DNA of 64,000 nucleotides from Acidisphaera sp. L21 (lineage in GTDB: Bacteria > Pseudomonadota > Alphaproteobacteria > Acetobacterales > Acetobacteraceae). A program made the translations under genes and the position numbers. Below, one piece after another: positions 28,596 through 38,006 of this stretch (positions are counted from its first letter, which is position 1; each line of letters begins with the position of its first letter). Under the pieces are notes generated by a model, which searched no databases, had not been told where the DNA came from, and saw only the letters and a program-made list of their open reading frames with translations. The stretch is taken from NCBI RefSeq assembly GCF_009765685.1, contig NZ_LMUY01000145.1:64519-128518 (forward strand). The letters are read 5' to 3'.

Positions 28596-29153
28596 ATGGG
28601 ACGCAGGAGGCGCCTTCGGCTCGAAACGGCGTCCTCGCACCGTATGCTGGACGGTCTGTCGGACGAACTCGGCATGTCGTCGACCATGCGGGGTTACCAA
28701 ATCTATTTATCCGCATCACATGCCTTCCGCAGTTTGATCGAAGCTCGATTGGATCAAAACCACGTAGAAATCCTCTATCCCATTTGGCAATACCGGCGCC
28801 TGGCGCGCTTGATTGAGGAAGATTTGGCAGACCTCTCGGTTCCCATTCCCACCTGCGTCGCGAGAGAATTCGTGCTCCCCATGAGCGCGGGAGCCATGCT
28901 TGGAACGCTTTACGTGTTGGAAGGCTCTGCGTTGGGTGCGAAGGTCATTGCCAGACGCGTTGCCGGTTTCGGCCTCGGGCCGCGTTTCGGTGCGCGTCAT
29001 CTTGCCCACCAGACCGACAATCCGCGCGCGTGGCCCGAATTCGTCGATCTCCTGGAGGAGATCTCCCTTACCGGCGAAGAAGAAGACGATTGCGTGCAGG
29101 AAGCACGAGCCACCTTCGACTGCTTCGCGCGCTTTCTCGCGCCGGTGGTATGA
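28596..29153 (+). CDS. bphO: biliverdin-producing heme oxygenase
   Basis: 185 residues of the bacterial heme oxygenase family, which opens heme to biliverdin IX-alpha, the chromophore of bacteriophytochrome. The proximal His is likely that in ETASSHRMLDGL near the N-terminus, and the distal-helix segment is GAMLGTLYVLEGSALGAKVI, typical of BphO. The gene overlaps bphP by 4 bp (ATGA), so enzyme and apo-photoreceptor are made together. The start is uncertain: ATG at 28596 is taken, but in-frame TTG (28572) and GTG (28575) codons lie just upstream. Confidence 0.88.
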   Translation: MGRRRRLRLETASSHRMLDGLSDELGMSSTMRGYQIYLSASHAFRSLIEARLDQNHVEILYPIWQYRRLARLIEEDLADLSVPIPTCVAREFVLPMSAGAMLGTLYVLEGSALGAKVIARRVAGFGLGPRFGARHLAHQTDNPRAWPEFVDLLEEISLTGEEEDDCVQEARATFDCFARFLAPVV

Positions 29154-31699
29154 CGATGATGGAGAAGGTCGACCTAACGAATTGCGATCGCGAGCCGATC
29201 CACATTCCCGGCAGCATCCAACCTCACGGTGCGATGCTCGTCTTGGACCCGTCCACCTTCCAGGTGGTTTACGCGTCCGCGAATGCTGCCGCCGTGACCG
29301 GCTGCTTGACAGTGGAACCGGGGACGGATTTGGCCGCAGTCGTCGGGGAGGCTGCAGCCCACGACCTCCGCAACGCCGCCGCACGGGCCGGTGGCTCGCA
29401 GATTGCCGGTGTCTTGCTGGGCATCTGCCTGCCGGACCACGGCCCCTTGTTCGATGCCATCGTGCACCGCCACAAGGAATACGCGTTCGTCGAGTTCGAA
29501 CGGTCGGCAACGGGTTCCACTAGCGGTGAGAGCGCGTTGGACACCACGCAGGCGTTGATCCGCCGCATCGGGTTGGAAACGGACGTCGACGGCATCGTCA
29601 AGTCCGGCGCCAAGCTAATCCGCGCCTTGCTCGGCTACGACCGGGTTATGGTGTATAGGTTCCTCCACAACGGAGCCGGACGCGTGGTGGCCGGAGCCAA
29701 GCGCGCCGATTTGAACAGCTTTCTCGGCCAGCACTTTCCCGCCTCCGACATTCCCTATCAAGCTCGCAGGCTCTATCTTCTCAATACCATCCGGATGATT
29801 GGGGACGTCACTTACGCGCCCGTCCCGCTGACGCCACCGCTGGAGCCGGGCCAAACGCCGGTGGACATGTCGTTCTCCCAACTTCGCAGCGTCTCCCCCA
29901 TCCATTGCGAGTATCTGATGAACATGGGCGTGCACGCGTCCATGTCGATCTCCATTGTCGTCGACGGGGAGCTATGGGGGCTGGTCTCCTGCCATCACGA
30001 CAGCCCCAAGGTCGTTCCGGCGCCTTTGCGTGTAGGTTCCGAACTGTTCGGGCAGTATTTTTCGCTGCAGGTCTCCGTCGCGGAGCGACGCGCCCAAATC
30101 GTCGCCGCCACCGCGGCGCGCGAACGTTTGGACAAGATCGTCGGTGGACTCGGCAAGGATGGTTCCCTTCCAGCCAGCCTACGCGAACATTTATCTGAGT
30201 TCGCATCGCTCATCGAATGCGACGGTGCGGCGCTCTGGGTCGACGGTGAATGGACGGCGGTCGGCAACACTCCGTCACCGGAGGCGGCCGCCAAGTTGAC
30301 GCCGTTTATTCTATCCGAAGCCAACAACTCGGTTTGGTACACGCAGGAACTCCGCAGCCTTTTCCCAGATGACGGTTACGGGACGTCGGTGGCCGGTGCG
30401 GTGGCGATACCACTCTCCGTGGCGCCGCGCGATTACCTGCTGCTATTCCGCTCGGAGGAAGCCCATCAGGTCGAATGGGCCGGTGAGCCGGTCAAGCGCA
30501 GGGTGGCCACCTTGGACGGCGAACGCCTGTCGCCACGGGGTAGCTTCGAGACGTGGCGCGAAGACGTTCGCAGCCGATCCAAACCATTGACGGATGCCGA
30601 AGTGGCCGTGGCCGAGGCCATTCGCACCTATCTTCGTGACGTCGTGCTGCGACACAACGAAATCACCGCTGAAGAGCGTGCGCGTGCCGAAAAGCGCCGC
30701 CGCGTGCTGAACGACGAACTTAACCATCGCGTCAAGAACATCATCGCCTTGGTCAAATCCATCGCTCTCCAAACGGGGGCGCACGCGACGAGCGTTGCCG
30801 ACTACTCGACGTCCCTGGAGGGAAGACTTCGTGCCCTGGCCTACGCGCACGACCAATCCCTGACAGGCGGTAACGGCGGCGATTTGGGGACGCTGGTCGA
30901 AGCCGAGGCCAGCTTGCATCGCTACGGCGAGACGCCCGACCGCGTGGCGGTGTCGGGACCCGGACTGAAGTTAGACGATCGCACGTTCGGCGTGTTGGCA
31001 CTGGCCATACATGAGTTGATGACCAACGCCGCGAAGTACGGCGCCTTGTCGGTGCCCGAGGGCAAGCTCGTCATCGTCTGGTGCCTGAATGAAGCGGGTG
31101 ACTGCGAAATTGTTTGGGAGGAGTCCGGCGGCCCGCCTCTGGTGACACCCACACGGGAGGGTTTCGGCTCCAAACTCGTCCGAAGCACCATCGCGTATGA
31201 TCTCGGCGGCTCCGTCGAGATCGCTTACCCGCCAACTGGCTTCCGCGCCCGCCTGGCCATACCCGCCAAACACGTCAGCGCGGCCGAACCGAGCGTGGAA
31301 ACGACAAGTTCGACCCCCGGCACGGCTTCGAATCTATTGGGGCTGTCGGTCCTGGTCGTCGAGGACCAGGCGCTCATCGCATTGGACATAGAGGAGACGC
31401 TGCGTCGGCTCGGTGCGGCCGAGGTCTACCTCGCCCCCAGTGTGGAGGAAGCGCATCGCGTCATCCAGGCTTCCAAACCGGACGTGGCGGTATTGGACTT
31501 CAATCTCGGCGGCGAGACATCTGAGGCGGTTGCCGACCTATTGCTCCGGCGGCGTGTGCCAGTCGTTTATTCGACGGGCTACGGTGATAACGTAATGATT
31601 CCGGAGCGTTTCCGTGACGTGCCGGTTGTCCGCAAACCCGTCAACGGGGCCGTCCTTGCGGCGCAGATCGACGCCGCAAGAATGCGCGTCCAAACTTAG
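29150..31699 (+). CDS. bphP: bacteriophytochrome hybrid HWE histidine kinase
   Basis: 849 residues, a red/far-red photoreceptor. The biliverdin-attaching Cys is at about residue 12 (LTNCDREPIHIPGSIQPHG). PAS (about 20-125) and GAF domains follow, with the chromophore-pocket motif FPASDIPYQARRLY and the His pair in GLVSCHHDS. The PHY domain has the tongue motif PRGSFETWRED. The kinase is of the HWE type: ELNHRVKNIIALVKSIA carries the phospho-His, AIHELMTNAAKYGALS the ATP site, and CEIVWEESGG the W-x-E motif. A C-terminal receiver has its phospho-Asp in VAVLDFNLGGET. All signature residues for photoconversion are present. Its stop overlaps, tail to tail, that of the DUF2934 gene. Confidence 0.95.
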   Translation: MTMMEKVDLTNCDREPIHIPGSIQPHGAMLVLDPSTFQVVYASANAAAVTGCLTVEPGTDLAAVVGEAAAHDLRNAAARAGGSQIAGVLLGICLPDHGPLFDAIVHRHKEYAFVEFERSATGSTSGESALDTTQALIRRIGLETDVDGIVKSGAKLIRALLGYDRVMVYRFLHNGAGRVVAGAKRADLNSFLGQHFPASDIPYQARRLYLLNTIRMIGDVTYAPVPLTPPLEPGQTPVDMSFSQLRSVSPIHCEYLMNMGVHASMSISIVVDGELWGLVSCHHDSPKVVPAPLRVGSELFGQYFSLQVSVAERRAQIVAATAARERLDKIVGGLGKDGSLPASLREHLSEFASLIECDGAALWVDGEWTAVGNTPSPEAAAKLTPFILSEANNSVWYTQELRSLFPDDGYGTSVAGAVAIPLSVAPRDYLLLFRSEEAHQVEWAGEPVKRRVATLDGERLSPRGSFETWREDVRSRSKPLTDAEVAVAEAIRTYLRDVVLRHNEITAEERARAEKRRRVLNDELNHRVKNIIALVKSIALQTGAHATSVADYSTSLEGRLRALAYAHDQSLTGGNGGDLGTLVEAEASLHRYGETPDRVAVSGPGLKLDDRTFGVLALAIHELMTNAAKYGALSVPEGKLVIVWCLNEAGDCEIVWEESGGPPLVTPTREGFGSKLVRSTIAYDLGGSVEIAYPPTGFRARLAIPAKHVSAAEPSVETTSSTPGTASNLLGLSVLVVEDQALIALDIEETLRRLGAAEVYLAPSVEEAHRVIQASKPDVAVLDFNLGGETSEAVADLLLRRRVPVVYSTGYGDNVMIPERFRDVPVVRKPVNGAVLAAQIDAARMRVQT

Positions 31700-31974
31700 C
31701 CAGAGGCTAGCGTACCTCTCGCATCGGCTTCTAGTTCGCGCTGCGCCTGCTCCCAATGTTCATCATGGCTTCCATGGGTTGAACCCTCACGTTGCCATAT
31801 TTCGTAAGCACGCTGACGAACAGCGTCCTCGGTTGGCTCGGCGTGTCCGGCGACAACCCCGTGAGTGGGATCCGTCTGGGAGGGTGAATCGCTGGCGGGA
31901 AACGTATCGTCCAGAGCGTCGTCGAGGTCGCTCTGCTCGGTGAGGTGAGACTTGACGGCATCCGGTTGGGTCAT
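31696..31974 (-). CDS. DUF2934 domain protein
   Basis: 92 residues. The N-terminal half contains LDDALDDTFPASDSPSQTDP, an acidic motif frequent in alphaproteobacterial stress proteins, and the C-terminal half is a DUF2934 helix pair (VRQRAYEIWQREGSTHGSHD, then EHWEQAQRELEA). The function is unknown; the domain is common in general-stress regulons of rhizobia-like bacteria. GAGGAG lies 7-12 bp upstream of the ATG at 31974. It is convergent with bphP, with stop codons overlapping by two bases. Confidence 0.85.
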   Translation of the reverse strand: MTQPDAVKSHLTEQSDLDDALDDTFPASDSPSQTDPTHGVVAGHAEPTEDAVRQRAYEIWQREGSTHGSHDEHWEQAQRELEADARGTLASG

Positions 31975-32039
31975 TTTCGACTCCTCTTTGAATCGACGCT
32001 TCGGCTCGACGGTGTCAAGGCAAGATCGCCTGCAAAAAG

Positions 32040-33137
32040 CTAAGCTACCCATCGGGCCTCGACAAGTGCGTCGGCAGCCCGTATCGGACGCAAAATCGCC
32101 TCGGCGCTGACGGTTTCGGCCCCCAGTCGTGACACCGGCACCCGGATTCGTTGCAGGCTCGGCGACGAATCTTCCAACGCCTTCCATGCCAGGCCGAAAT
32201 GGGGAAGGTTCAGCGCCCGCTGGACGGCTTCCACTGGCTGCGACAGTAGGCCCACAAGCAAACCCACGTCGCGGTCCGGCCGTTCGTAAGCTCGACGTGC
32301 GGTTGCGCGGCATCGAGCGCGGAGTGCGCAGATCTCGGCAGGCTCCAGCCGGTCGTCCACATATTCATCCGGTTGGACCATCCGTCGCCGGATCGTCTCC
32401 GCCATGCCGCCCTCGGCCCGGCCTTCGATGCGACCGGAGACGCTGACGTGCACCGCCGGATCGTGCCGGATGCGAGCGTCCACTAGCCTAAGCGCCTCAA
32501 TCAAGGCCCGATCCTCGCCCGAGGCGACGTCCGGGATGCCCCCGCACCGTAGGTATGCTTCGACCGTCACTGCGATGCTGGCGCCGGAGTGCTGGGTATG
32601 ACGTGGCCACGGATCGTGGAGGTCAGGGTCCAGTCGAGCGTGGATTTCGTCGCAAAGCGCGTCGTAGGCGCACTCGCGAGCGTCGTCCTCGTGAAGTCGC
32701 ATCGGGATGCGCCCCCAGTCCAGTGGGTGAAGGTCCACCCAGCCCGCCACGACCTCGGCGCCGCGGGCCATCGCGGCGAGAGTGGAGGCCAGCCAATCGG
32801 CGTCGACCTGACCATCCGCGTCAGTGGCGATGAGGATGCCGTCTGGTCCTGCTAGCCTCAGGCCAGCCTCCATGACGCGTCTGCGAGCCGCCCCGGCATT
32901 CGCGATGTGCGGCGGCAACGTCTTTTCCAGGACGTGCAGCGTCGCGCCGGAGTGCAGCGTTACCGCCGCGGCGATGGAGGCGGTGGCATCGGTGCAATTG
33001 TTTGCGAGGAGGACGATATGGTCGACCGTCGCGGCGACTTGGCCATCCAAGGCTTCCAGGCAGGCGCGTATGTGTGCTTCTTCGTTCCTGGCCGGGATCG
33101 CGACGACAACGGGCAAGCTGGATTCTCCGGGAGACAT
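32040..33137 (-). CDS. glycosyltransferase family 2 protein
   Basis: 365 residues with a GT-A fold. The nucleotide-sugar binding start is VVVAIPARNEEAHIRACLEA, the DxD metal site is in GILIATDADGQVDADWLAST, and the acceptor-side motif is VASGEDRALIEALRLVDAR, the usual ED of GT2. There is no membrane segment, so it is soluble or peripheral. The acceptor is unknown. It is on the same strand as the DUF2934 gene and separated by 65 bp. Confidence 0.85.
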   Translation of the reverse strand: MSPGESSLPVVVAIPARNEEAHIRACLEALDGQVAATVDHIVLLANNCTDATASIAAAVTLHSGATLHVLEKTLPPHIANAGAARRRVMEAGLRLAGPDGILIATDADGQVDADWLASTLAAMARGAEVVAGWVDLHPLDWGRIPMRLHEDDARECAYDALCDEIHARLDPDLHDPWPRHTQHSGASIAVTVEAYLRCGGIPDVASGEDRALIEALRLVDARIRHDPAVHVSVSGRIEGRAEGGMAETIRRRMVQPDEYVDDRLEPAEICALRARCRATARRAYERPDRDVGLLVGLLSQPVEAVQRALNLPHFGLAWKALEDSSPSLQRIRVPVSRLGAETVSAEAILRPIRAADALVEARWVA

Positions 33138-33266
33138 GTTTCGCTGGTGCGCAACGCCCAGGGTTCACCGCGGTGCCCGACCGGGCGCCATCCAGCGCAA
33201 TCGTGAACGATGGAGGATGCGCCCGGCAGGTGCCGCGACACCGAACGGATGCCGCAGCGTCGTCGA

Positions 33267-33769
33267 TCAGTAGGTGTCGCGGTGACGGCCGCCTAACGTA
33301 CCGGCTACTGCCGCGATGAACGCGCCGACCAGCATGGAGAAGCCAGTGTAGAGCGCCAGGGTCAATGCCGCCTTGCGCGCGGCATCCGCCGCTTGCTTGG
33401 CCTTGTCGATTGCTTGCCTCTCCTTGCACATCACGTCGTCGACCCGCTTGCTGGCATCCGCCGCCGACAAACCTGTCCGGGCGGCAACCATCTGACCAGG
33501 TAATCGTGGTCAGGTTGGCTGGTAACTCCCGTGGTGGCAGTCGCCAGAATGCGGCCTGCCTCCGCCTTGGAGTCTGTCGAGTTCTGGTTCGACGAAGGCG
33601 TCGTCGGGCGAAACAGGCTGTCGAGTAGATAGCCGCTCGGATCGCCTACGAAACTTCCGGCAGGTCTGGAGGCTCCACCGGCCACCGAGGAAACCACGCA
33701 AGTCGCGGCGCGACCTGCACCGTCGGTTAGGGAAGAAGCTCCGGATCCCACAAGGCCAACCTCGAACAA
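33267..33769 (-). pseudogene. PhnA-like membrane protein gene split by a frameshift
   Basis: Two overlapping minus-strand frames together make one protein. The first (from 33769) reads DPSGYLLDSLFRPTTPSSN and KAEAGRILATATTGV, then DHDYLVR before running into nonsense near 33490. The second (to 33267) continues LVAARTGLSAADASKRVDDV in family fashion, then KQAADAARKAALTLALYTGF and a terminal membrane helix, ending GGRHRDTY. The joint YLV(R)-VAARTGL is the normal continuous sequence of PhnA-like alphaproteobacterial proteins (from memory). A one-base error or mutation near 33490 explains the split. The N-terminal membrane helices usual in this family also seem to be missing. Confidence 0.7.
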
Positions 33770-33781
33770 CGAAGCAACCGC

Positions 33782-33928
33782 CTAGGCGGCGAGGCGCTTC
33801 AACGCTTCTAATATGCCTCGCGATTGGAAGGCTGCCAGGTCTGAGGACAACTCCGCACCTTGGAACGTGCCGCTTTTATGGGCGCAACGTTTGATGCGCG
33901 TGAGAAAGCCTGCGGGAAACCGCGGCAT
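33782..33928 (-). CDS. small 48-residue hypothetical protein
   Basis: ATG at 33928, TAG at 33782. The product starts MPRFPAGFLTRIKRCAHKSG and ends LEALKRLAA, a basic helical protein with a coding-like composition (GTFQGAELSSDLAAFQSRGI). It sits just upstream of the PhnA-like gene in the same direction and divergent from the ribbon-helix-helix gene at 34021. No family is recognised; it might be a small partner of the downstream gene. Confidence 0.42.
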   Translation of the reverse strand: MPRFPAGFLTRIKRCAHKSGTFQGAELSSDLAAFQSRGILEALKRLAA

Positions 33929-33954
33929 AAGCTATCTCTTGGCTAACGTTATCT

Positions 33955-34002
33955 TGTAAGCACCATGCTTGCAAGAGTTATATTTGTAAGCATATGCTTT
34001 AC
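33955..34002. promoter_or_regulatory. paired operator-like sites before the ribbon-helix-helix gene
   Basis: TGTAAGCA occurs at 33955 and again at 33985, exactly 30 bp apart, close to three helical turns. Each copy is followed by an inverted partner: TGTAAGCA-N3-TGCTTGCA (33955-33973) and TGTAAGCA-N2-TGCTTTAC (33985-34002). The sites end 18 bp before the ATG of a DNA-binding protein, an arrangement typical of autoregulation by RHH proteins that bind tandem operators. Confidence 0.6.
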
Positions 34003-34020
34003 TGTGACAAGGAGAGGTCC

Positions 34021-34584
34021 ATGGGCGACTACGATGAGGGGACGGTTGGGAGGGCCGTCGGCGGCCGGGCCAGAGCCGAAGCGCTGAGTTCGGAGCGCCG
34101 AAAGGAAATCGCCCAGGTCGCAGCCCGTAAGCGGTGGGGGACCAGTGTGGAGGATGTCGCCGCGTCGACTTATCCGCCTCAGGCGCGCAAGCGGAAACCA
34201 GATCTCGGGGAGAAGCTGTTGGTCAACGTGCCTTACGTGGACCTTGGCCACATCGACTTGCTCGTGTCCGAAGGCATCTACGCCAGCCGCGACGAGCTAA
34301 TCCGCACCGCCATCCGCAACCAACTCGACAAACACGCCGAGATGGTACGCCAGTCGGTGGTGCGGCGCAGTCTGGACCTCGGCCTGCGCACTCTGGACCG
34401 TGAGACCCTGGAGGCGGTCCGGAATGCGGGCGAGCGGTTGGACTTGAAGGTTCTAGGCTTGTTGACCATTGCCGACGACGTCGACGTCACCTTGGCCACC
34501 GAGACTATTGCGTCCATCCAGCTGTTGGGCGCGATGCAGGCGCGCCCGGAGATCCGCAAGGCGCTCGCCGCCCGAACACGCTGA
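34021..34584 (+). CDS. ribbon-helix-helix (CopG-like) DNA-binding protein
   Basis: 187 residues. The N-terminal region GRAVGGRARAEALSSERRKE and IAQVAARKRWG is the short motif found in many small plasmid and chromosomal regulators. After a linker comes a ribbon-helix-helix domain of about 45 residues: GEKLLVNVPYVDLGHIDLLV, then SEGIYASRDELIRTAIRNQL. The C-terminal 90 residues are helical and unassigned. The strong ribosome site AAGGAGAGG at 34009-34017, a few bases before the ATG, fixes the start at 34021 rather than the upstream in-frame ATG at 33994. Autoregulation through the TGTAAGCA sites is inferred. Confidence 0.75.
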   Translation: MGDYDEGTVGRAVGGRARAEALSSERRKEIAQVAARKRWGTSVEDVAASTYPPQARKRKPDLGEKLLVNVPYVDLGHIDLLVSEGIYASRDELIRTAIRNQLDKHAEMVRQSVVRRSLDLGLRTLDRETLEAVRNAGERLDLKVLGLLTIADDVDVTLATETIASIQLLGAMQARPEIRKALAARTR

Positions 34585-34695
34585 AATGCCCACGACCCCG
34601 AGGTGGCCCATGAGGGAGCCGAGGGCGCGAAACGGAAGCCGGTTGCCGGTTCCGAACGGAGACGCCCGACGGGGTCTCCAAAGAGGATTGAGCCA

Positions 34696-35841
34696 ATGAA
34701 TATGTCTCCCAACGCCATGCGCGGAGCCACTCGCCTGACCGGAGCCGGTCGCCTGATGGAGGCCACAGCGGCAATCCAGCGGATGCTGGGCGGCAATGCC
34801 ACCGCCTCGGCCTCGACATCGCGCGAAGTTGGCATGACCATCGAAGGCACGGCGGAGCACGTGGACGAACCAAATGCGCCCGCTTCCCGGCCCGGCTTCC
34901 TGGGCAAAGTGTCCCTGAAGGATCTAGTGCGGCCCAAGGCGCGCACCGCGTCGCCTTCGGGCAACGTGTCAGCGCCGGAGGGTTCGCGTTCCGAATGGGT
35001 GACCTACGCCGGACCCACGGGTTCGCGCCGTTACATGCTCTACGTCCCAAGCGGCCACAGTGCGGACTTGCCTGCGTCGTTGGTGATAATGTTGCACGGC
35101 TGCACCCAGTCGCCGGGCGATTTTGCGGCCGGAACCCGCATGAACGAGGCCGCCGAGGCGGGCAACTTCCTGGTGGCGTATCCCGAGCAGACCGACGCCC
35201 ACAACATGCAGAAGTGCTGGAACTGGTTCGTGGATGGTGACCAGCTCCGCGATGCGGGCGAACCCAGCATCATTGCAGGCATCACCCGCGAGATCCTGGC
35301 CGGGCACGCAGTCGATCCCTCGCGCGTCTATGTCGCCGGGCTGTCGGCTGGCGGCGCCATGGCGGCGATCATGGGCGAGGCCTACCCGGACCTCTATGCC
35401 GCCATCGGCGTCCATTCCGGCCTGGCGGGCGGCGCGGCTCACGACATGCCGTCGGCTTTCGCCGCCATGCGCCAAGGCGCGCCCGGCAGATCCGGGAACG
35501 GGCGTCGCGCCACCGTCCCGGCTATCGTGTTCCACGGAGACAAGGATACGACGGTGAACGTCCGCAACGCCGATTGCGTGGTCGCCCAGGCGATCGGCGG
35601 CGCGGTGCTGACGGCGTCGTCGGAGAACGGAGCCGTTTCCGGCGGTCACGGCTACACCCGGCTGGTGCACGAGGACGCTGCCGGTCGTGCGGTCGTGGAG
35701 CAATGGACGATCCATGGCGCGCCGCATGCCTGGGCAGGAGGTTCGGCGACTGGAAGCTATACCGACCCACGTGGCCCGGACGCCACCGCCGAGATGATGC
35801 GCTTCTTCCTCGAACATCCGAAGGTGCCACCGACCCACTAA
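34696..35841 (+). CDS. PHB-depolymerase-type esterase (LpqC family)
   Basis: 381 residues. After an N-terminal extension of roughly 95 residues comes the esterase domain: [39 protein letters not shown] (oxyanion region), the lipase box [14 protein letters not shown] with the nucleophile Ser, the acid in [15 protein letters not shown], and the His in [15 protein letters not shown]. This family includes poly(3-hydroxybutyrate) depolymerases and feruloyl esterases. No signal peptide is seen, so an intracellular esterase or depolymerase is likely. The ATG at 34696 is preceded by AGAGGA at 9 bp. It follows the RHH gene by 111 bp and may share its transcript. Confidence 0.85.
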   Translation: MNMSPNAMRGATRLTGAGRLMEATAAIQRMLGGNATASASTSREVGMTIEGTAEHVDEPNAPASRPGFLGKVSLKDLVRPKARTASPSGNVSAPEGSRSEWVTYAGPTGSRRYMLYVPSGHSADLPASLVIMLHGCTQSPGDFAAGTRMNEAAEAGNFLVAYPEQTDAHNMQKCWNWFVDGDQLRDAGEPSIIAGITREILAGHAVDPSRVYVAGLSAGGAMAAIMGEAYPDLYAAIGVHSGLAGGAAHDMPSAFAAMRQGAPGRSGNGRRATVPAIVFHGDKDTTVNVRNADCVVAQAIGGAVLTASSENGAVSGGHGYTRLVHEDAAGRAVVEQWTIHGAPHAWAGGSATGSYTDPRGPDATAEMMRFFLEHPKVPPTH

Positions 35842-35946
35842 TGAGAGCAACGGCTTGGGTATCCTCGCGAGCGATCCCTGGGCTGAGATAGCCGTCTAAC
35901 TTGGCCTTGATGATTTTGGTGCGGGCGGCAAGCGCCCGCACCAAAT

Positions 35947-36645
35947 CTACATTGCCGCCGGTAGCTTGAACGCCGCTACACGCTCGCTGTAGCGGTTCAC
36001 CAGGTAGTCCGTCCTGTCGCGCGTCAATAGCGTGAACCGCAGCAACTCCTCCATCACGTCTACGACCCTGTCGTAGTTCGCGCCTGGCAGCATCCTCCCG
36101 GCCTCGTCGAACTGCTCGTAGGCCTTGCACGCTGGACTGGTTTGGAATCGTGAACATCCGCATCCAACGCCCGAGCAGGCGGAGCGTGTTCACCGCATTG
36201 AACGATTGCGATCCGCCGGACACCTGCATCACCGCCAGCGTCCGCCCCTGGGTTGGACGCACCGAGCCTTCCTCCAAAGGTAGCCAATCGATTTGGTTCT
36301 TGAATACGGCCGTCACCGCGCCGTGCCGCTCCGGGCTGCACCAGACTTGGCCCTCCGACCACAGCGACAGCGCCCGGAGTTCCTGCACCTTGGGATGGTC
36401 CTTCGGCACGCTGTCCACAATCGGCAACTCGCGCGGGTCGAAGATGCAGGTCTCCGCCCCCATCGCTTGCAACAGCCGCTCGACTTCCTCGCCAGCAGGC
36501 GGCTGTAGGAGCGTTCGCGCAGCGAACCGTAAAGCAACAGGATTCGCGGCGGGTGCGTCATCCGCTCGACCGGCTCCAGCTTGGCCGGGTCGGGTGCATG
36601 CAGCAGGTCGGCGCGCAGGGCGGGCATCGCGTCGGTCATGGTCAT
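35947..36645 (-). pseudogene. arsH: arsH (NADPH-dependent FMN reductase), two frameshifts
   Basis: The ArsH sequence is readable across three frames. Frame one from 36645 gives [20 protein letters not shown] and [17 protein letters not shown], then fails near 36498. Frame two continues [60 protein letters not shown] and FTIPNQSSV, then fails near 36140. Frame three ends [37 protein letters not shown] and a TAG at 35947. Each shift is a single missing base. ArsH oxidises methylarsenite and reduces flavin and quinones. Either the gene is dead or the two bases are assembly errors. It is the last gene of arsC-arsB-arsH. Confidence 0.82.
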
Positions 36646-36650
36646 CGTCC

Positions 36651-37964
36651 TCAAGCCGGTCCGAGTATGGGGAGCCACAACGCCAGCGCGGCGAGCACGA
36701 CCAAAAGCACCAGCGGCGTGATGGCCAACCCGACACGCATGTATTGGCCCCACGAAATTCGGATTCCCTTGGTGGAGAGCACATGTAGCCATAGCAGCGT
36801 GGCAAGCGATCCGATGGGGGTGAACTTGGGTCCAAGGTCGCAGCCGATGACGTTGGCGTAAATCATGGCTTCGCGTGTCGCAGCCGGAATGCCGTGCGCG
36901 CCTTCGATGGACAGCGCGCCGACCAGCACGCCGGGCATATTGTTCATGATGGACGACAGGATCGCCGCGCCGAAGCCGGTGCTGATCGTCGCCGCCCAAG
37001 GACCGTAACCGGCGAGCCAAACCAAGGCGGTCGCCAGGTGATCGGTCAGCCCGGCATTTCGCAAACCGTAGACCACAAGATACATGCCCAGCGAAAAGAC
37101 CACGATTTGCCACGGGGCACCGCGAAGCACCTTGCCGACCGACACCACGGCGTCGCGCCCGCCCTGGTGCCAGCGTCCGGCGAGCGCCAGCAACAAGAGC
37201 GCTCCAGCGCCTGTTACCGCCGATACCGGCACACCCAGCGGCACCAAGACGAAGTAGGCTACCAGCAGCACCCCCAGCAGCGGGAACGCCGCGCGAAAGA
37301 CGGCACGATCGCGAATGGCGGTGCCCGGCGTCTCCAGTCGCGCCGTCGGGTAGGTTGCGGGAACCTGTCGCCGGTAGAAGGCCCACAACACGCCCAAAGT
37401 CGCCAAGAGTGCCACGATGTCAACCGGCACCATGACGGCGGCGTAGCGGTCGAACGAGACCGCGAAGTAGTTGGCGCTGACGATATTGACCAGGTTGCTG
37501 ATGATGAGCGGCAGACTGGTGGTGTCGGCGACGAAGCCGGTGGCGACGATGAACGCGAGCGTGGCCGCCGGACTGAATTCCAGTCGGACCAGTATGGCGA
37601 CGACGATGGGTGTCAGCAGCAAGGCCGCGCCGTCGTTGGCGAAGACGGCGGCGATGGCCGCGCCCAGCAGCACGATCATCGGGAAGAGCAGCCGTCCATT
37701 CCCTCCACCCCAGCGCGCGACGTGCAACGCGGCCCACTGAAAGAACCCGGCCTCATCGAGCAGCAGCGAAATCACGATCAGGCCGATGAAGGTGAAGGTC
37801 GCGTCCCATACGATGTGCCAGACGACCGGCACGTCGCCCCAACCGATGACGCCGGTCAACAGTGCGACGACGGCACCGGCCATGGCGCTCCAGCCGATGC
37901 CGAGACCACGCGGCTGCCAGATGACGAAGATGAGGGTGGCGACGAAGATCGCGAGCGCGAGCAT
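36651..37964 (-). CDS. arsB: arsenite/antimonite efflux membrane protein ArsB
   Basis: 437 residues with about eleven to twelve membrane helices, the ArsB/NhaD-type ion transporter that exports arsenite from the cytoplasm. Family blocks visible are [76 protein letters not shown] and [20 protein letters not shown]. It lies 42 bp after arsC and 5 bp before arsH. No arsA is seen, so it would work alone on the membrane potential. Confidence 0.95.
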   Translation of the reverse strand: MLALAIFVATLIFVIWQPRGLGIGWSAMAGAVVALLTGVIGWGDVPVVWHIVWDATFTFIGLIVISLLLDEAGFFQWAALHVARWGGGNGRLLFPMIVLLGAAIAAVFANDGAALLLTPIVVAILVRLEFSPAATLAFIVATGFVADTTSLPLIISNLVNIVSANYFAVSFDRYAAVMVPVDIVALLATLGVLWAFYRRQVPATYPTARLETPGTAIRDRAVFRAAFPLLGVLLVAYFVLVPLGVPVSAVTGAGALLLLALAGRWHQGGRDAVVSVGKVLRGAPWQIVVFSLGMYLVVYGLRNAGLTDHLATALVWLAGYGPWAATISTGFGAAILSSIMNNMPGVLVGALSIEGAHGIPAATREAMIYANVIGCDLGPKFTPIGSLATLLWLHVLSTKGIRISWGQYMRVGLAITPLVLLVVLAALALWLPILGPA

Positions 37965-38006
37965 TGCTGGAATCCATCGGACGATGGGGCCGCTAGTCGG
38001 CGCGCG

